Positions 1 through 6,580 are shown, numbered from the stretch's first letter. The stretch is 8,193 bases of DNA from Porticoccaceae bacterium (GCA_002591625.1 PCDB01000042.1:6070-14262); one strand, 5' to 3'. Numbers and translations are program-made. Notes: generated by a model not told the origin, from the sequence alone.

Positions 1-17
1 TAGTTGGTGATTAATCT

Positions 18-437
18 ATGAGACCTCAATTGGAGTTCATACCAAAAGTTATCGTGGGGTTGCTCTGCATATGGCTCTCGGTCGTGGCCATTCTGCCGCT
101 ATTCGGTTATAACATTATTGCTGCTGAACTGATGGCATTTGAGCACTTCAAGCCCCAAAGAGAAAGCTATTATCTATATGTGGTTCGGTCAGCAACTTTC
201 ATGATGTTGGCGTTTTTTGGTCTGAATTATTTGAGACGACGTCGACCACTTTCTTCCGTTGCACCGTTGCTGGTCTATGTAAATTTTGTCATTTTGTTTG
301 GAGTCCTCTACCAGTTATTGTCTTTCTCCTTTGTCTTAAAGCATTGGCTAGCAGTAGGATTTCATTTCCCCGTGAGTTTTTGGCTGTACCAACAAAATAG
401 GCGAGAATCGAAAACGATCTTCACCAATGATTGGTAG
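18..437 (+). CDS. Small four-helix inner-membrane protein, function unknown
   Basis: I do not recognise the family of this 139-residue protein. Four hydrophobic segments are visible at about residues 10-30, 52-72, 82-102 and 103-123. An Arg-rich patch (LRRRR, 72-76) follows segment two and a basic tail (QQNRRESK) follows segment four. By the positive-inside rule both termini should be cytoplasmic, with a short periplasmic loop around 35-51. There is no obvious catalytic motif and no cleavable signal peptide. The ATG is preceded by a modest GGTGA at 6-10, about 7 bases upstream. The window starts just before the gene, so any upstream partner is unseen. Its stop codon overlaps the start of a broken MORN-repeat frame, and no intact gene follows for 700 bases. 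The coherent membrane topology argues for a real gene, but its role cannot be stated. Confidence 0.6.
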   Translation: MRPQLEFIPKVIVGLLCIWLSVVAILPLFGYNIIAAELMAFEHFKPQRESYYLYVVRSATFMMLAFFGLNYLRRRRPLSSVAPLLVYVNFVILFGVLYQLLSFSFVLKHWLAVGFHFPVSFWLYQQNRRESKTIFTNDW

Positions 438-580
438 CCTTGAAAAGCTTTATGGGCTCGGTACATGGAATGTTACCAGTGGAGAACGATATATTGGCAG
501 ACACAAAAACTAGCCGACATGGACAAGGAACCACCACATTGGTTGATAAAAAAGAGATTACTGTGGAATTTTAAAATGGG
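427..580 (+). pseudogene. Decayed MORN-repeat protein remnant with a frameshift
   Basis: From ATG 427 one frame reads through GLGTW, SGERYIG and RHKN before TAG at 511-513. The adjacent frame (from 512) continues RHGQGT and a degenerate unit ending VEF, then TAA at 572-574. Together these match two MORN units (G-x-G-T, then D/S-G-x-x-Y-x-G, then K-N-G-x-x-H-G-x-G-T). Restoring two bases (GG) after position 510 would give an N-G-S-R-H-G-Q-G-T junction with exactly 23-residue spacing, so a 2-base deletion is the simplest explanation. A further in-frame stop lies where a Lys-Asn-Gly would be expected. MORN repeats usually bind membranes or lipids, or act as structural repeats. This piece is too short and broken to make a functional protein. 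The overlap with the upstream gene's stop suggests it is the tail of a longer ancestral gene or a transposed fragment. Confidence 0.55.
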
Positions 581-1150
581 GGCTATTAACAATCTGATTT
601 GGTGACTGGTAATTAGAGTTGGATTGGCAACACTAATCCTTCAGCATCCACATGTCTCTTTCCGCTTTGCCCACGTTTACATTTTTAGCATTCATTGTGT
701 ACCAATAGCCAAGTCCGCCATTCGCTATAAACCCAATACTCGATGATAGTTAAACTTCGTGGCAGGCAATTCTCTATCTATGCATTTGTTTTGCGCATCG
801 GGATATTAACCACGGAAAAACGAAGTTTTGTAAAACCAGAGGGCCTTAGGATGAGGACAATAGTGGCTTTTTGCTGAGTGATATAAGGCGATGAAATTAG
901 GCATCACTAAACACTGATAGACCGTCTAATGGTGCGCTCAAATATATCTTGATATTCAGCTGGAGGCTATTGGACTCTGCTTCCACCAATGCTTTCAACA
1001 TTTTGTCTGCTAGAGGTCGAAAAACCTGCTATCCGAACCTTGTGAAAATCAATACAATGCTTGAACCAAAAAACCAGATGCTATAAATAGACAACAGTGA
1101 ATTAAAACAGGTAGCTACAACATATAACAACTAGTAGTTGAGCGTATGAA
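581..1150. other. Intergenic stretch without an intact gene
   Basis: No open frame of convincing length, RNA gene or transposon end is visible here. Two short antisense frames have protein-like composition. One spans 749 down to 633 (about 38 codons, ending near a Met/Lys-rich DMWMLKD). The other spans 1028 down to 897 (about 43 codons, containing ADKMLKALVEAESNS and ending FSDA). Both are closed by stops at each end and neither has a credible ribosome binding site, so at most they are gene relics. The right end must hold the promoter of the downstream TPR gene. Taken with the broken MORN frame to the left, the stretch looks like decaying former coding DNA. Confidence 0.4.
1061..1087 (+). promoter_or_regulatory. 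Weak candidate sigma-70 promoter for the TPR glycosyltransferase gene
   Basis: TTGAAC at 1061-1066 and TATAAA at 1082-1087 resemble -35 and -10 boxes. Their 15-base spacing is shorter than the preferred 16-18, so this is tentative. It is the best pair I see upstream of the start at 1151. No convincing sigma-54 or sigma-28 promoter, which flagellar genes often use, was found. Confidence 0.2.
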
Positions 1151-3427
1151 ATGGAATTGAGTATTGAGCAAGCTCTCCATCAGGGTGTTGCAGCACATAA
1201 TTCAGGTAATCTTCAAGAAGCCAAACTTATTTATCAAGCTATATTAAAGAGCGATCCCAAGCATCCAGATGCTAATCATAATTTAGGCCTAATAGCCATC
1301 TCTGTGGATCAGATAGCGTTAGCACTGCCGCTATTTAAAACCGCCTTGGACGGAAATCCATCGATAGAGCGTTTTTGGGTAAGTTATATCGATGCTCTTA
1401 TTAAAGATAATCAGCTAAAAAGCGCTAAACAGGCAATTCGGAAGGCTAAAAAGAAAGGATTTAATGTTAAAAAGTTGGGCGCTTTAGTCGCTAAATCCAA
1501 AGTAAAAGCCGATACAAAAGAGCCCTCTAAAGAACAGCTCAGCGGCCTGCTGCATCACTATCAAAATGGTCGATATTACGACGCGGAGAAGTTGGCTCGC
1601 TCGCTTTCCATACAATTTCCAAGTCATAATTTCAGCTGGAAGATACTTGGAGCGGTGCTAAAAGAAACAGATAGATTGTCTGAGGCTTTATTGACCGGAA
1701 AGAAAACAATTGAAATTGCTCCTGATGATGCTGAGGCGCACTTCAACTTGGGCAATACGCTCAAAGAATTGGATAGATTAGAACAAGCAGCGGCAAGCTA
1801 TACACAAGCGATAGTTCTGAAATCTGATTTTGTCGAAGCACTCAGTAACTTGGGTAATGTGCTCAAAGAACTGGGCAGGTTGGACGAGTCTGAAGTAAGC
1901 TTGAGACAAGCAATAGCTGTGAAAGCTGATTATGCCCAAGCCCACAATAACTTGGGAAACACGCTCACAGAACTTGGTAGATTTGAACTAGCTGAAGCAA
2001 GCTATAAACAAGCGATAGTTCTGAAATCTGACTTTGTCGAAGCTCACAGCAACTTGGGGAACATATGCAGAAAACTAGGAAAATTAGAGGAGGCTGAAGC
2101 AAGCCTCAGGCAAGCAATAGTGCTAAAAGATGATTATTTCGAAGCTCTTAGTAACTTGGGGGTCACGCTAAAAGAATTAGGTAAATTAGAGGAGTCTGAA
2201 GCGAGCCTGAGACAAGCACTTGCAGTAAAATCTGACCATGCCGAAGTTCGCAGCAACTTGGGGGTCACGCTTAAAGAGTTGGGGAAATACGATGAGGCTG
2301 AGACAAACTTAAGGCAAGCGATAGTGTTGAAATCTGACTTTGCCGAAGCCCAAAACAACTTGGGTAACACGCTTCAAGAACTGGGTAGATTGGACGAGGC
2401 TGAAGCAAGCTATAAGCGAGCCATTGCATTGCAACCTGACTATGCTGAGGCACATCATAGCTTAAGTTTTACACTTCTAAAGAGCGGCAAACTGAAAGAA
2501 GGTCTTGATGAATACGAATGGCGCTGGAAACTTGCAAAGAACGTGTCGAAGAATAGGGTTTTTCCGCAGCCTTTGTGGGATGGAAGCCAAAGCCTGAAAG
2601 GAAAAAGGATTCTCCTTTGGTGTGAGCAAGGAATTGGAGACACTATAAATTGGTCCTCCTGCCTATCGCTCGTGGCTGCTCAAGCTGAGCAAACCGTTGT
2701 GGAATGTCAGGAGAAACTCATCCCTCTGTTGGCTCGATCCTTTCCAAGTGTTGAGATCAAACGTGAAAACAGAAGCTTAGATTCGCAGAGAGATGACTTT
2801 GATTTTCATTTGCCAATGGGAAGCCTCTACAGGCACTTTATTCAAAAAATTGGCCAAAATGCCAATGTTGATGCTTATCTTGTCCCAGACCCGGTTCGGG
2901 TCAATTTTTGGAGAAAGCGTCTGAATTCCTTAGGAAAAGCGCCTTTCATTGGTGTCAGCTGGAAAAGCTCTGTTGTGAACCCCTTTCGCCAAAAACACTA
3001 CCCCCCCATCTCTGAGTGGTATAGCGTACTTTCGATCTCTGAAGTAACTTTTATAAATTTACAGTACGTAGATTTTGCAGATGATTTGACTAAAATCCAA
3101 AATGACATTGGGGTAAAAGTACATAACTTTGATGATTTAGATCAGTATAATGATGTAGATGATGTGACTGCACTTTGCGCCGCACTTGATATGGTAGTGT
3201 CGACCAAAGTTACACCACTGATTTTCTCATCAGGTGTTGGGACACCAACTAAAATTGCCAATTGGCGACAAAGTGTTTGGAATAATGTTATAACTAACCC
3301 GGTAAGTTCGTCTGTTGATATGTTCGAGCGAAATACATGGGAGCCGTGGGACAATGTGTTCCAATTAATTGCAGAAGATATCTCCAAATTAAAAAATAAA
3401 ACTCTTCACTCCAATGATGACTTATAA
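1151..3427 (+). CDS. TPR protein with C-terminal glycosyltransferase-like domain (FlmG-like architecture)
   Basis: This 758-residue protein has three parts. Residues 1-85 form a divergent TPR-like start, followed by a Lys-rich linker (95-128). Residues about 130-463 are a TPR array with nine near-regular 34-residue units, each with the NLGxxLKELGRLxEAEASxxQAI pattern. Residues about 475-745 form a GT-B-like domain of the kind often fused to TPRs: LLWCEQGIGDT (488-498), GVSWKSS (601-607) and a C-terminal ALCAALDMVVS...GVGTPT segment (674-700). It is probably cytoplasmic, with the TPRs binding an acceptor protein while the GT-B domain transfers a nucleotide-activated sugar. Caulobacter FlmG, which glycosylates flagellin with a nonulosonic acid, has this layout. 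The CMP-sugar genes downstream support protein glycosylation here, although no flagellin gene is visible. The ATG at 1151 has only a poor ribosome site, and the nearby ATG at 1146 is out of frame. The donor sugar and acceptor are inferred. Confidence 0.8.
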   Translation: MELSIEQALHQGVAAHNSGNLQEAKLIYQAILKSDPKHPDANHNLGLIAISVDQIALALPLFKTALDGNPSIERFWVSYIDALIKDNQLKSAKQAIRKAKKKGFNVKKLGALVAKSKVKADTKEPSKEQLSGLLHHYQNGRYYDAEKLARSLSIQFPSHNFSWKILGAVLKETDRLSEALLTGKKTIEIAPDDAEAHFNLGNTLKELDRLEQAAASYTQAIVLKSDFVEALSNLGNVLKELGRLDESEVSLRQAIAVKADYAQAHNNLGNTLTELGRFELAEASYKQAIVLKSDFVEAHSNLGNICRKLGKLEEAEASLRQAIVLKDDYFEALSNLGVTLKELGKLEESEASLRQALAVKSDHAEVRSNLGVTLKELGKYDEAETNLRQAIVLKSDFAEAQNNLGNTLQELGRLDEAEASYKRAIALQPDYAEAHHSLSFTLLKSGKLKEGLDEYEWRWKLAKNVSKNRVFPQPLWDGSQSLKGKRILLWCEQGIGDTINWSSCLSLVAAQAEQTVVECQEKLIPLLARSFPSVEIKRENRSLDSQRDDFDFHLPMGSLYRHFIQKIGQNANVDAYLVPDPVRVNFWRKRLNSLGKAPFIGVSWKSSVVNPFRQKHYPPISEWYSVLSISEVTFINLQYVDFADDLTKIQNDIGVKVHNFDDLDQYNDVDDVTALCAALDMVVSTKVTPLIFSSGVGTPTKIANWRQSVWNNVITNPVSSSVDMFERNTWEPWDNVFQLIAEDISKLKNKTLHSNDDL
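1622..2539 (+). repeat. Tandem 102-bp repeats encoding TPR units
   Basis: Nine consecutive 102-base units (34 codons each) start near 1622, 1724, 1826, 1928, 2030, 2132, 2234, 2336 and 2438. Several share long identical stretches at the DNA level. For example GCGATAGTTCTGAAATCTGA occurs near 1809 and again near 2013, two periods apart, and AACTTGGG recurs in most units. The repeats lie wholly inside the TPR gene, and unequal crossing-over between units would change repeat number without breaking the frame. Confidence 0.85.
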
Positions 3428-3433
3428 GGGAGG
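3426..3433 (+). promoter_or_regulatory. Strong Shine-Dalgarno before the dead KdsC-like gene
   Basis: AAGGGAGG begins at the stop of the TPR gene and lies 11 bases before ATG 3445. It is the best ribosome binding site in the cluster. It marks 3445 as the original start of the gene that is now a pseudogene, and shows that the gene followed the TPR gene directly. Confidence 0.6.
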
Positions 3434-3444
3434 TTTGAATACTC

Positions 3445-3780
3445 ATGTCAGAAAATTTCTTTGACTCTATATCAGGTGAATACTATTTTTATTGACGTTA
3501 ATGGTGTTTTTTCTACTGGCAACATACAATTCTCAGTCAATGGAGTCAAAAGCAATAACCACAAAGTATTAGATGACATTGGTTGCATTATCGTATAAAA
3601 AGTAGGTAATTCATTATTGATTTTAATAGTTAGGCATAGTGATCCGGTTGAAAAATTTTAACTGCTCAAAATGGAAAAGATGTTATGAAAGATTACCACG
3701 GCTGAATTGCTTATAGATTAGGTAATGATCACTCAGTTCGTTGAATTTGTGATTTAATTGTTCGTTAAAGAGGGTCAATT
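3445..3780 (+). pseudogene. KdsC/YrbI-like HAD phosphatase remnant
   Basis: Pieces of a KdsC-type phosphatase survive in the right order but in broken frames. The frame from ATG 3445 gives 16 residues and stops at 3493-3495. The +1 frame then reads FIDVNGVFSTGNIQFSVNG, matching the HAD motif I region DVDGVLTDGxIxYxxxG, with the second Asp now Asn. It stops at TAA 3596-3598 and continues VRHSDPVEKF, resembling the GRxSxxVxxR motif. From 3670 the original frame gives YRLGNDHSVR-stop-ICDLIVR, close to the family's C-terminal GAVREVCDLIL, with stops at 3703, 3742 and 3766. About a third of a normal 170-180-residue protein is missing, including the GDDxxD metal-binding segment. Family members dephosphorylate Kdo-8-phosphate or nonulosonic acid 9-phosphate just before CMP activation, which fits the cytidylyltransferase downstream. 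I am fairly sure of the family and certain the gene is not intact. Confidence 0.7.
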
Positions 3781-3824
3781 TCTTCGTTAGGGCTTAAAAG
3801 TACATTGGAAAAAGGTGAACACAG

Positions 3825-4274
3825 ATGCCAACACTAAAATTTGAAACGGACAAGATGTTCACGGATATTACAGATGACATTCAGGCCATAGTCCCGAATA
3901 AATTCCAAGGTTTGGTTAATATTTATTCACCACATAGCACTTGCAGCGTTTTCCAAACGGAAAATGAACTTCTACACTTAGTAGATGTACGTTTTTTCCT
4001 AGATAATTTGGTTCCGTACGCGAAAGAACCTGAAGGTAAGCAGAGAAACGTTAAATATTTACATGATTTGATTTCCTTAAGGGCCGATGTTCCTGCGGAT
4101 GAACGAATCAATGGTCATTCGCATATCAGATCCCTTTTTTTTAACTCATCGGAAAATGTCCCCATCAAAGACAGCAAGCTACTACTTGGAAAATGGAAGC
4201 GCATTTTTTTTGTTGAATTAGATCCCATGCGAAAAAGGGAGCTGATTGTGACATTTATTAACGGTCATAACTGA
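3825..4274 (+). CDS. YjbQ-family (UPF0047) protein, secondary thiamine-phosphate-synthase-like
   Basis: This 149-residue protein is full length for the small single-domain YjbQ/UPF0047 family. Recognisable parts are SPHSTCSVFQTE (35-46, family HTTAxxxxNE), YLHD (78-81), NGHSHIRSLFF (96-106, family NADAHxxxxLxG) and LLLGKWKRIFFVELD (119-133, family LxLGTWQxIxxxExD), followed by R136 and R138. The conserved histidines (37, 80, 100) are present. The usual GTWQ is GKWK and NADAH is INGHSH, so this is a divergent branch. Some family members show weak thiamine-phosphate synthase activity in vitro, but their true role is unsettled. The ATG is well supported by AAGGTG 7 bases upstream. The next gene starts 1 base after the stop, so it opens the compact operon. 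No thiamine genes are nearby, so a role in the glycan pathway is more likely but inferred. Two runs of eight T lie within the gene. Confidence 0.75.
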   Translation: MPTLKFETDKMFTDITDDIQAIVPNKFQGLVNIYSPHSTCSVFQTENELLHLVDVRFFLDNLVPYAKEPEGKQRNVKYLHDLISLRADVPADERINGHSHIRSLFFNSSENVPIKDSKLLLGKWKRIFFVELDPMRKRELIVTFINGHN

Positions 4275-4275
4275 C

Positions 4276-4950
4276 GTGAAAGTTTTTACAATAATAAAAG
4301 AGGACTCTAAGAGAATACCTGACAAGAACTTCATAGACATTAATGGGTATCCCCTATGGTGGTATTTGCTATCTGAGCTAGAGGGTCTTCATGTCACTGT
4401 TAATACCGACAGCCAAAAATTTATCAATCAATTGCGTAGCAGTCAATTGAAGTCAATAAAAGTTATTAATAGACTTCAAAAACATATTGACTGGGAAAAT
4501 GATGAAAATCTCGGCTCGAGTCCAGTCGAAGATATGCTATTTGAGTTTTGTGAAACTATTGATAGATCTGAGATAGTAGTTTTGACGCACGTAACATCAC
4601 CATTTCTCAAAAAAGAAACGATATTTGATGCGGTTGATATGCTTCAAAATGATCATAAATCAAAGTCAATCCATTCAGTTCATCAGGTGCAAGATTTTGT
4701 ATGGTTAAAACGAGCTAATGAAGTAAGTCCTGTTAACTTCTTCACAGACAGGATACAGCGCACTCAAGATCTTTCGCCTATTCTGATTTCGAAAGGCGCC
4801 TTCTTCATCGCTAGAGCTGGTGATATATTGGATCAACGAAATCGTTTACCCGAACCATTACTGTTCTTTCCCCTAGATCATGTGCAGGCAGTCGAAATTG
4901 ATAATTTCGAGGACTTAAAGTTCGCAAGACTTTTGAGTGCTTTATATTGA
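4276..4950 (+). CDS. CMP-sugar synthetase, acylneuraminate cytidylyltransferase-like
   Basis: This 224-residue protein matches the NeuA/KdsB-type cytidylyltransferase fold in length and motif order. The nucleotide-binding loop is KEDSKRIPDKNF (8-19), where classical NeuA has ARxGSKxIPxKN. NTDS is at 43-46 and THVTSPF at 104-110 (classical QPTSPLR). KGAFFI at 173-178 and EIDNFEDLKFA at 207-217 form the metal-binding end. Such enzymes use CTP to make a CMP-activated ulosonic or related acidic sugar plus pyrophosphate in the cytoplasm. The Ala-Arg of the first motif is replaced by Lys-Glu, as in a divergent subfamily that I cannot assign to a particular sugar. The GTG start at 4276 lies 1 base after the upstream stop without a clear Shine-Dalgarno, suggesting translational coupling. 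Its stop overlaps the next start. The general reaction class is secure and the substrate is not. Confidence 0.8.
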   Translation: MKVFTIIKEDSKRIPDKNFIDINGYPLWWYLLSELEGLHVTVNTDSQKFINQLRSSQLKSIKVINRLQKHIDWENDENLGSSPVEDMLFEFCETIDRSEIVVLTHVTSPFLKKETIFDAVDMLQNDHKSKSIHSVHQVQDFVWLKRANEVSPVNFFTDRIQRTQDLSPILISKGAFFIARAGDILDQRNRLPEPLLFFPLDHVQAVEIDNFEDLKFARLLSALY

Positions 4951-5888
4951 AATTTATAGATGTAACTCTCAGAGATGGTGGACATCAGCATGGTTTTAAT
5001 TGGCCATTGGAATTTGTTGAACGTTATATGGAGTCAATTAGCTTATTTCAAGAAGTTGAATATATAGAATTAGGATATTGGAAACAAAGTGGTAAGTTTG
5101 ATGGGCCATTTTACTCTATCGAAGAAAAGTTGCTTTCGTCGGTTTGTCAAATGACCAAGAAGAAACTTTCGATTATGGCTGATTATCACTATTGTTCTCA
5201 TAATGTCGAAGATTTTCCTAGTAGTAAAGATTTTCCCCAACTAGGATTAATTAGGGTTTGTTTACGTAAAGAGGATGTTTCAGAAGGGTGTAGGTTTTTA
5301 AATGAACTCGAAAAATACACTAACTGTAAACTAAGCATAAATTTTTTTAACATAACTAATTATGATGAAGATGATTTAGCGTTTTCATGTGAAGCCGCAG
5401 CTGAATCAAACGCTGATTTTATGTACTTCGCAGACACTCACGGCAGTTTGGATTTAGTTGAAAACTTAGATATGTTCAAGCGATTCACAAAGTTGATAAA
5501 GAAAATAGGAATGATCCCTGGGCTTCACTTGCATGACCATTCAGGTAAAGCTTATTACAACTACCGTAATCTTTTGAGTGCTGGTTTTGAAGCAACGGAT
5601 GTCTCTCTTGGGGGACTAGGAAAAGGATTAGGTAACTTACGACTAGAACATGTATTTAATCTACGCGGTAGAGAACACATATTGGATCATCTGATATTAG
5701 ATCAAGCATTATTCAATATGCCGTCTGGACCATATGGAGTTCTGACTGCGAGGGATAGCATTACAGATCATTATGCAGTGGAAGCTGAGCGCCGAGGGCT
5801 AAAGCCAAGCCAATTTGCTAAGAGCTTGGAAGGAATTATGGGTTCTTCAAAAGACAACTATGACAAGAAAATTTTAAGTAATGAATAA
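4947..5888 (+). CDS. DRE-TIM metallolyase, 4-hydroxy-2-oxovalerate-aldolase-like
   Basis: This 313-residue protein is a TIM-barrel member of the HMGL-like/DRE-TIM metallolyase superfamily, closest in motifs to the HOA-like subgroup found in polysaccharide clusters. FIDVTLRDGG (3-12) carries the Asp-Arg pair for metal and keto-acid binding. ELGYWK is at 41-46 and ADTHGS at 162-167. HLHDHSG (194-200) is the HxH metal motif and GGLGKGLGNL (222-231) the glycine-rich loop. Residues 240-313 form a C-terminal extension, shorter than the HOA communication domain. Relatives make or break carbon-carbon bonds using a divalent metal and an enolised keto acid such as pyruvate. The start is TTG at 4947, overlapping the upstream stop by 4 bases; the catalytic Asp at residue 5 rules out a start much further downstream. 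The next gene overlaps it by 8 bases. The fold is confident. The substrate is unknown and an aldol step building a keto-acid sugar is inferred. Confidence 0.8.
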   Translation: MKFIDVTLRDGGHQHGFNWPLEFVERYMESISLFQEVEYIELGYWKQSGKFDGPFYSIEEKLLSSVCQMTKKKLSIMADYHYCSHNVEDFPSSKDFPQLGLIRVCLRKEDVSEGCRFLNELEKYTNCKLSINFFNITNYDEDDLAFSCEAAAESNADFMYFADTHGSLDLVENLDMFKRFTKLIKKIGMIPGLHLHDHSGKAYYNYRNLLSAGFEATDVSLGGLGKGLGNLRLEHVFNLRGREHILDHLILDQALFNMPSGPYGVLTARDSITDHYAVEAERRGLKPSQFAKSLEGIMGSSKDNYDKKILSNE

Positions 5889-6561
5889 TAATAGAGCAGT
5901 CGTTATCACGGGAGCCTCCTCTGGTCTCGGTAAGTGCTTGTATAAATCGTTTTCAAAAAGTCACAACGTTATAAATATATCGCGTTCGTTTTCAGGTGGT
6001 GAAAATAATATCGTTATCGATCTAATTGACTTGTCAGGATTAAAGCAAAAACTAAAACTAAAGAAATTTAAACATGACTTATGTATCTTGAATGCTGGAA
6101 CAATGGGTAGTGTTGGACCGGCCTGTCAGATAAGTGATGAGGAATTTTTAGATGCTTTAAAGATAAATGTGCTTGCAAATAAAATTATTATTGGCTGGAG
6201 TATTTCAAATGGATGCAAATATTTCATTGGTATATCTTCCGGTGCAGCTACAAAAAATTATGACGGATGGTTGAATTATTGTGTAACAAAATCTGCTTTT
6301 AGATCAATGTTGCTTCAGTACCAGAAGGATTTACCAAAGCTGAACTTTAAACTTGTAAGTCCAGGTATTTTAAGCACGGGTATGAATAAAAAAATCAGAG
6401 CTCTAGACGTTTCTGTGTTTCCTGATATGAATAAATTTCATCAGAAACCAGCAACAGATCCCCAAAAAGCTTCTGACTTGATCTATCAAAAATATCGTGA
6501 TTATTTTAGCAGTGGTAAATCAGAGATAGATTTGAGAAACGAGGTGGAATGGCGAGATTAA
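5881..6561 (+). CDS. Short-chain dehydrogenase/reductase (SDR), last gene of the operon
   Basis: This 226-residue protein is a compact classical SDR. TGASSGLG (10-17) is the Rossmann cofactor loop. NAGTMG (71-76) follows strand four, and N96, S119/S120, Y133 and K137 form the catalytic tetrad (ISSGAA..., YCVTK). PGILSTGM (161-168) follows the active site. It should reduce a keto group or oxidise an alcohol on a small substrate using NAD(H) or NADP(H) in the cytoplasm. The ATG at 5881 lies inside the end of the aldolase gene (8-base overlap) with little Shine-Dalgarno, so translation is probably coupled. Being tied to a CMP-sugar synthetase and an aldolase, it most likely tailors the same sugar. 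PtmA in Campylobacter flagellin glycosylation is an analogous SDR, though I do not claim orthology. Fold and active site are secure; the substrate is not. Confidence 0.85.
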   Translation: MNNNRAVVITGASSGLGKCLYKSFSKSHNVINISRSFSGGENNIVIDLIDLSGLKQKLKLKKFKHDLCILNAGTMGSVGPACQISDEEFLDALKINVLANKIIIGWSISNGCKYFIGISSGAATKNYDGWLNYCVTKSAFRSMLLQYQKDLPKLNFKLVSPGILSTGMNKKIRALDVSVFPDMNKFHQKPATDPQKASDLIYQKYRDYFSSGKSEIDLRNEVEWRD

Positions 6562-6580
6562 ATACTGTTTTCTTAAAATT

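Noticed and set aside
1622..2539. Regular repeats resembling a CRISPR array or satellite
   Set aside because: The period is 102 bases with no unique spacers, and the units are exactly 34 in-frame codons of TPR sequence.
2134..3387. Several open frames on the - strand inside the TPR gene
   Set aside because: They mirror the TPR gene on the other strand, have low-complexity Ser/Leu-rich translations, and lack starts with ribosome sites.
3670..3780. TGA read as an amino acid (recoding or selenocysteine) in the KdsC-like stretch
   Set aside because: There is also a TAA in the same frame, a frameshift upstream and a missing central segment, and intact neighbours use TGA as a normal stop; decay explains it better.
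3825..4274. Thiamine biosynthesis gene
   Set aside because: No thiamine genes or TPP riboswitch are visible nearby, and the family's thiamine activity is weak, so the family name is kept without the pathway.
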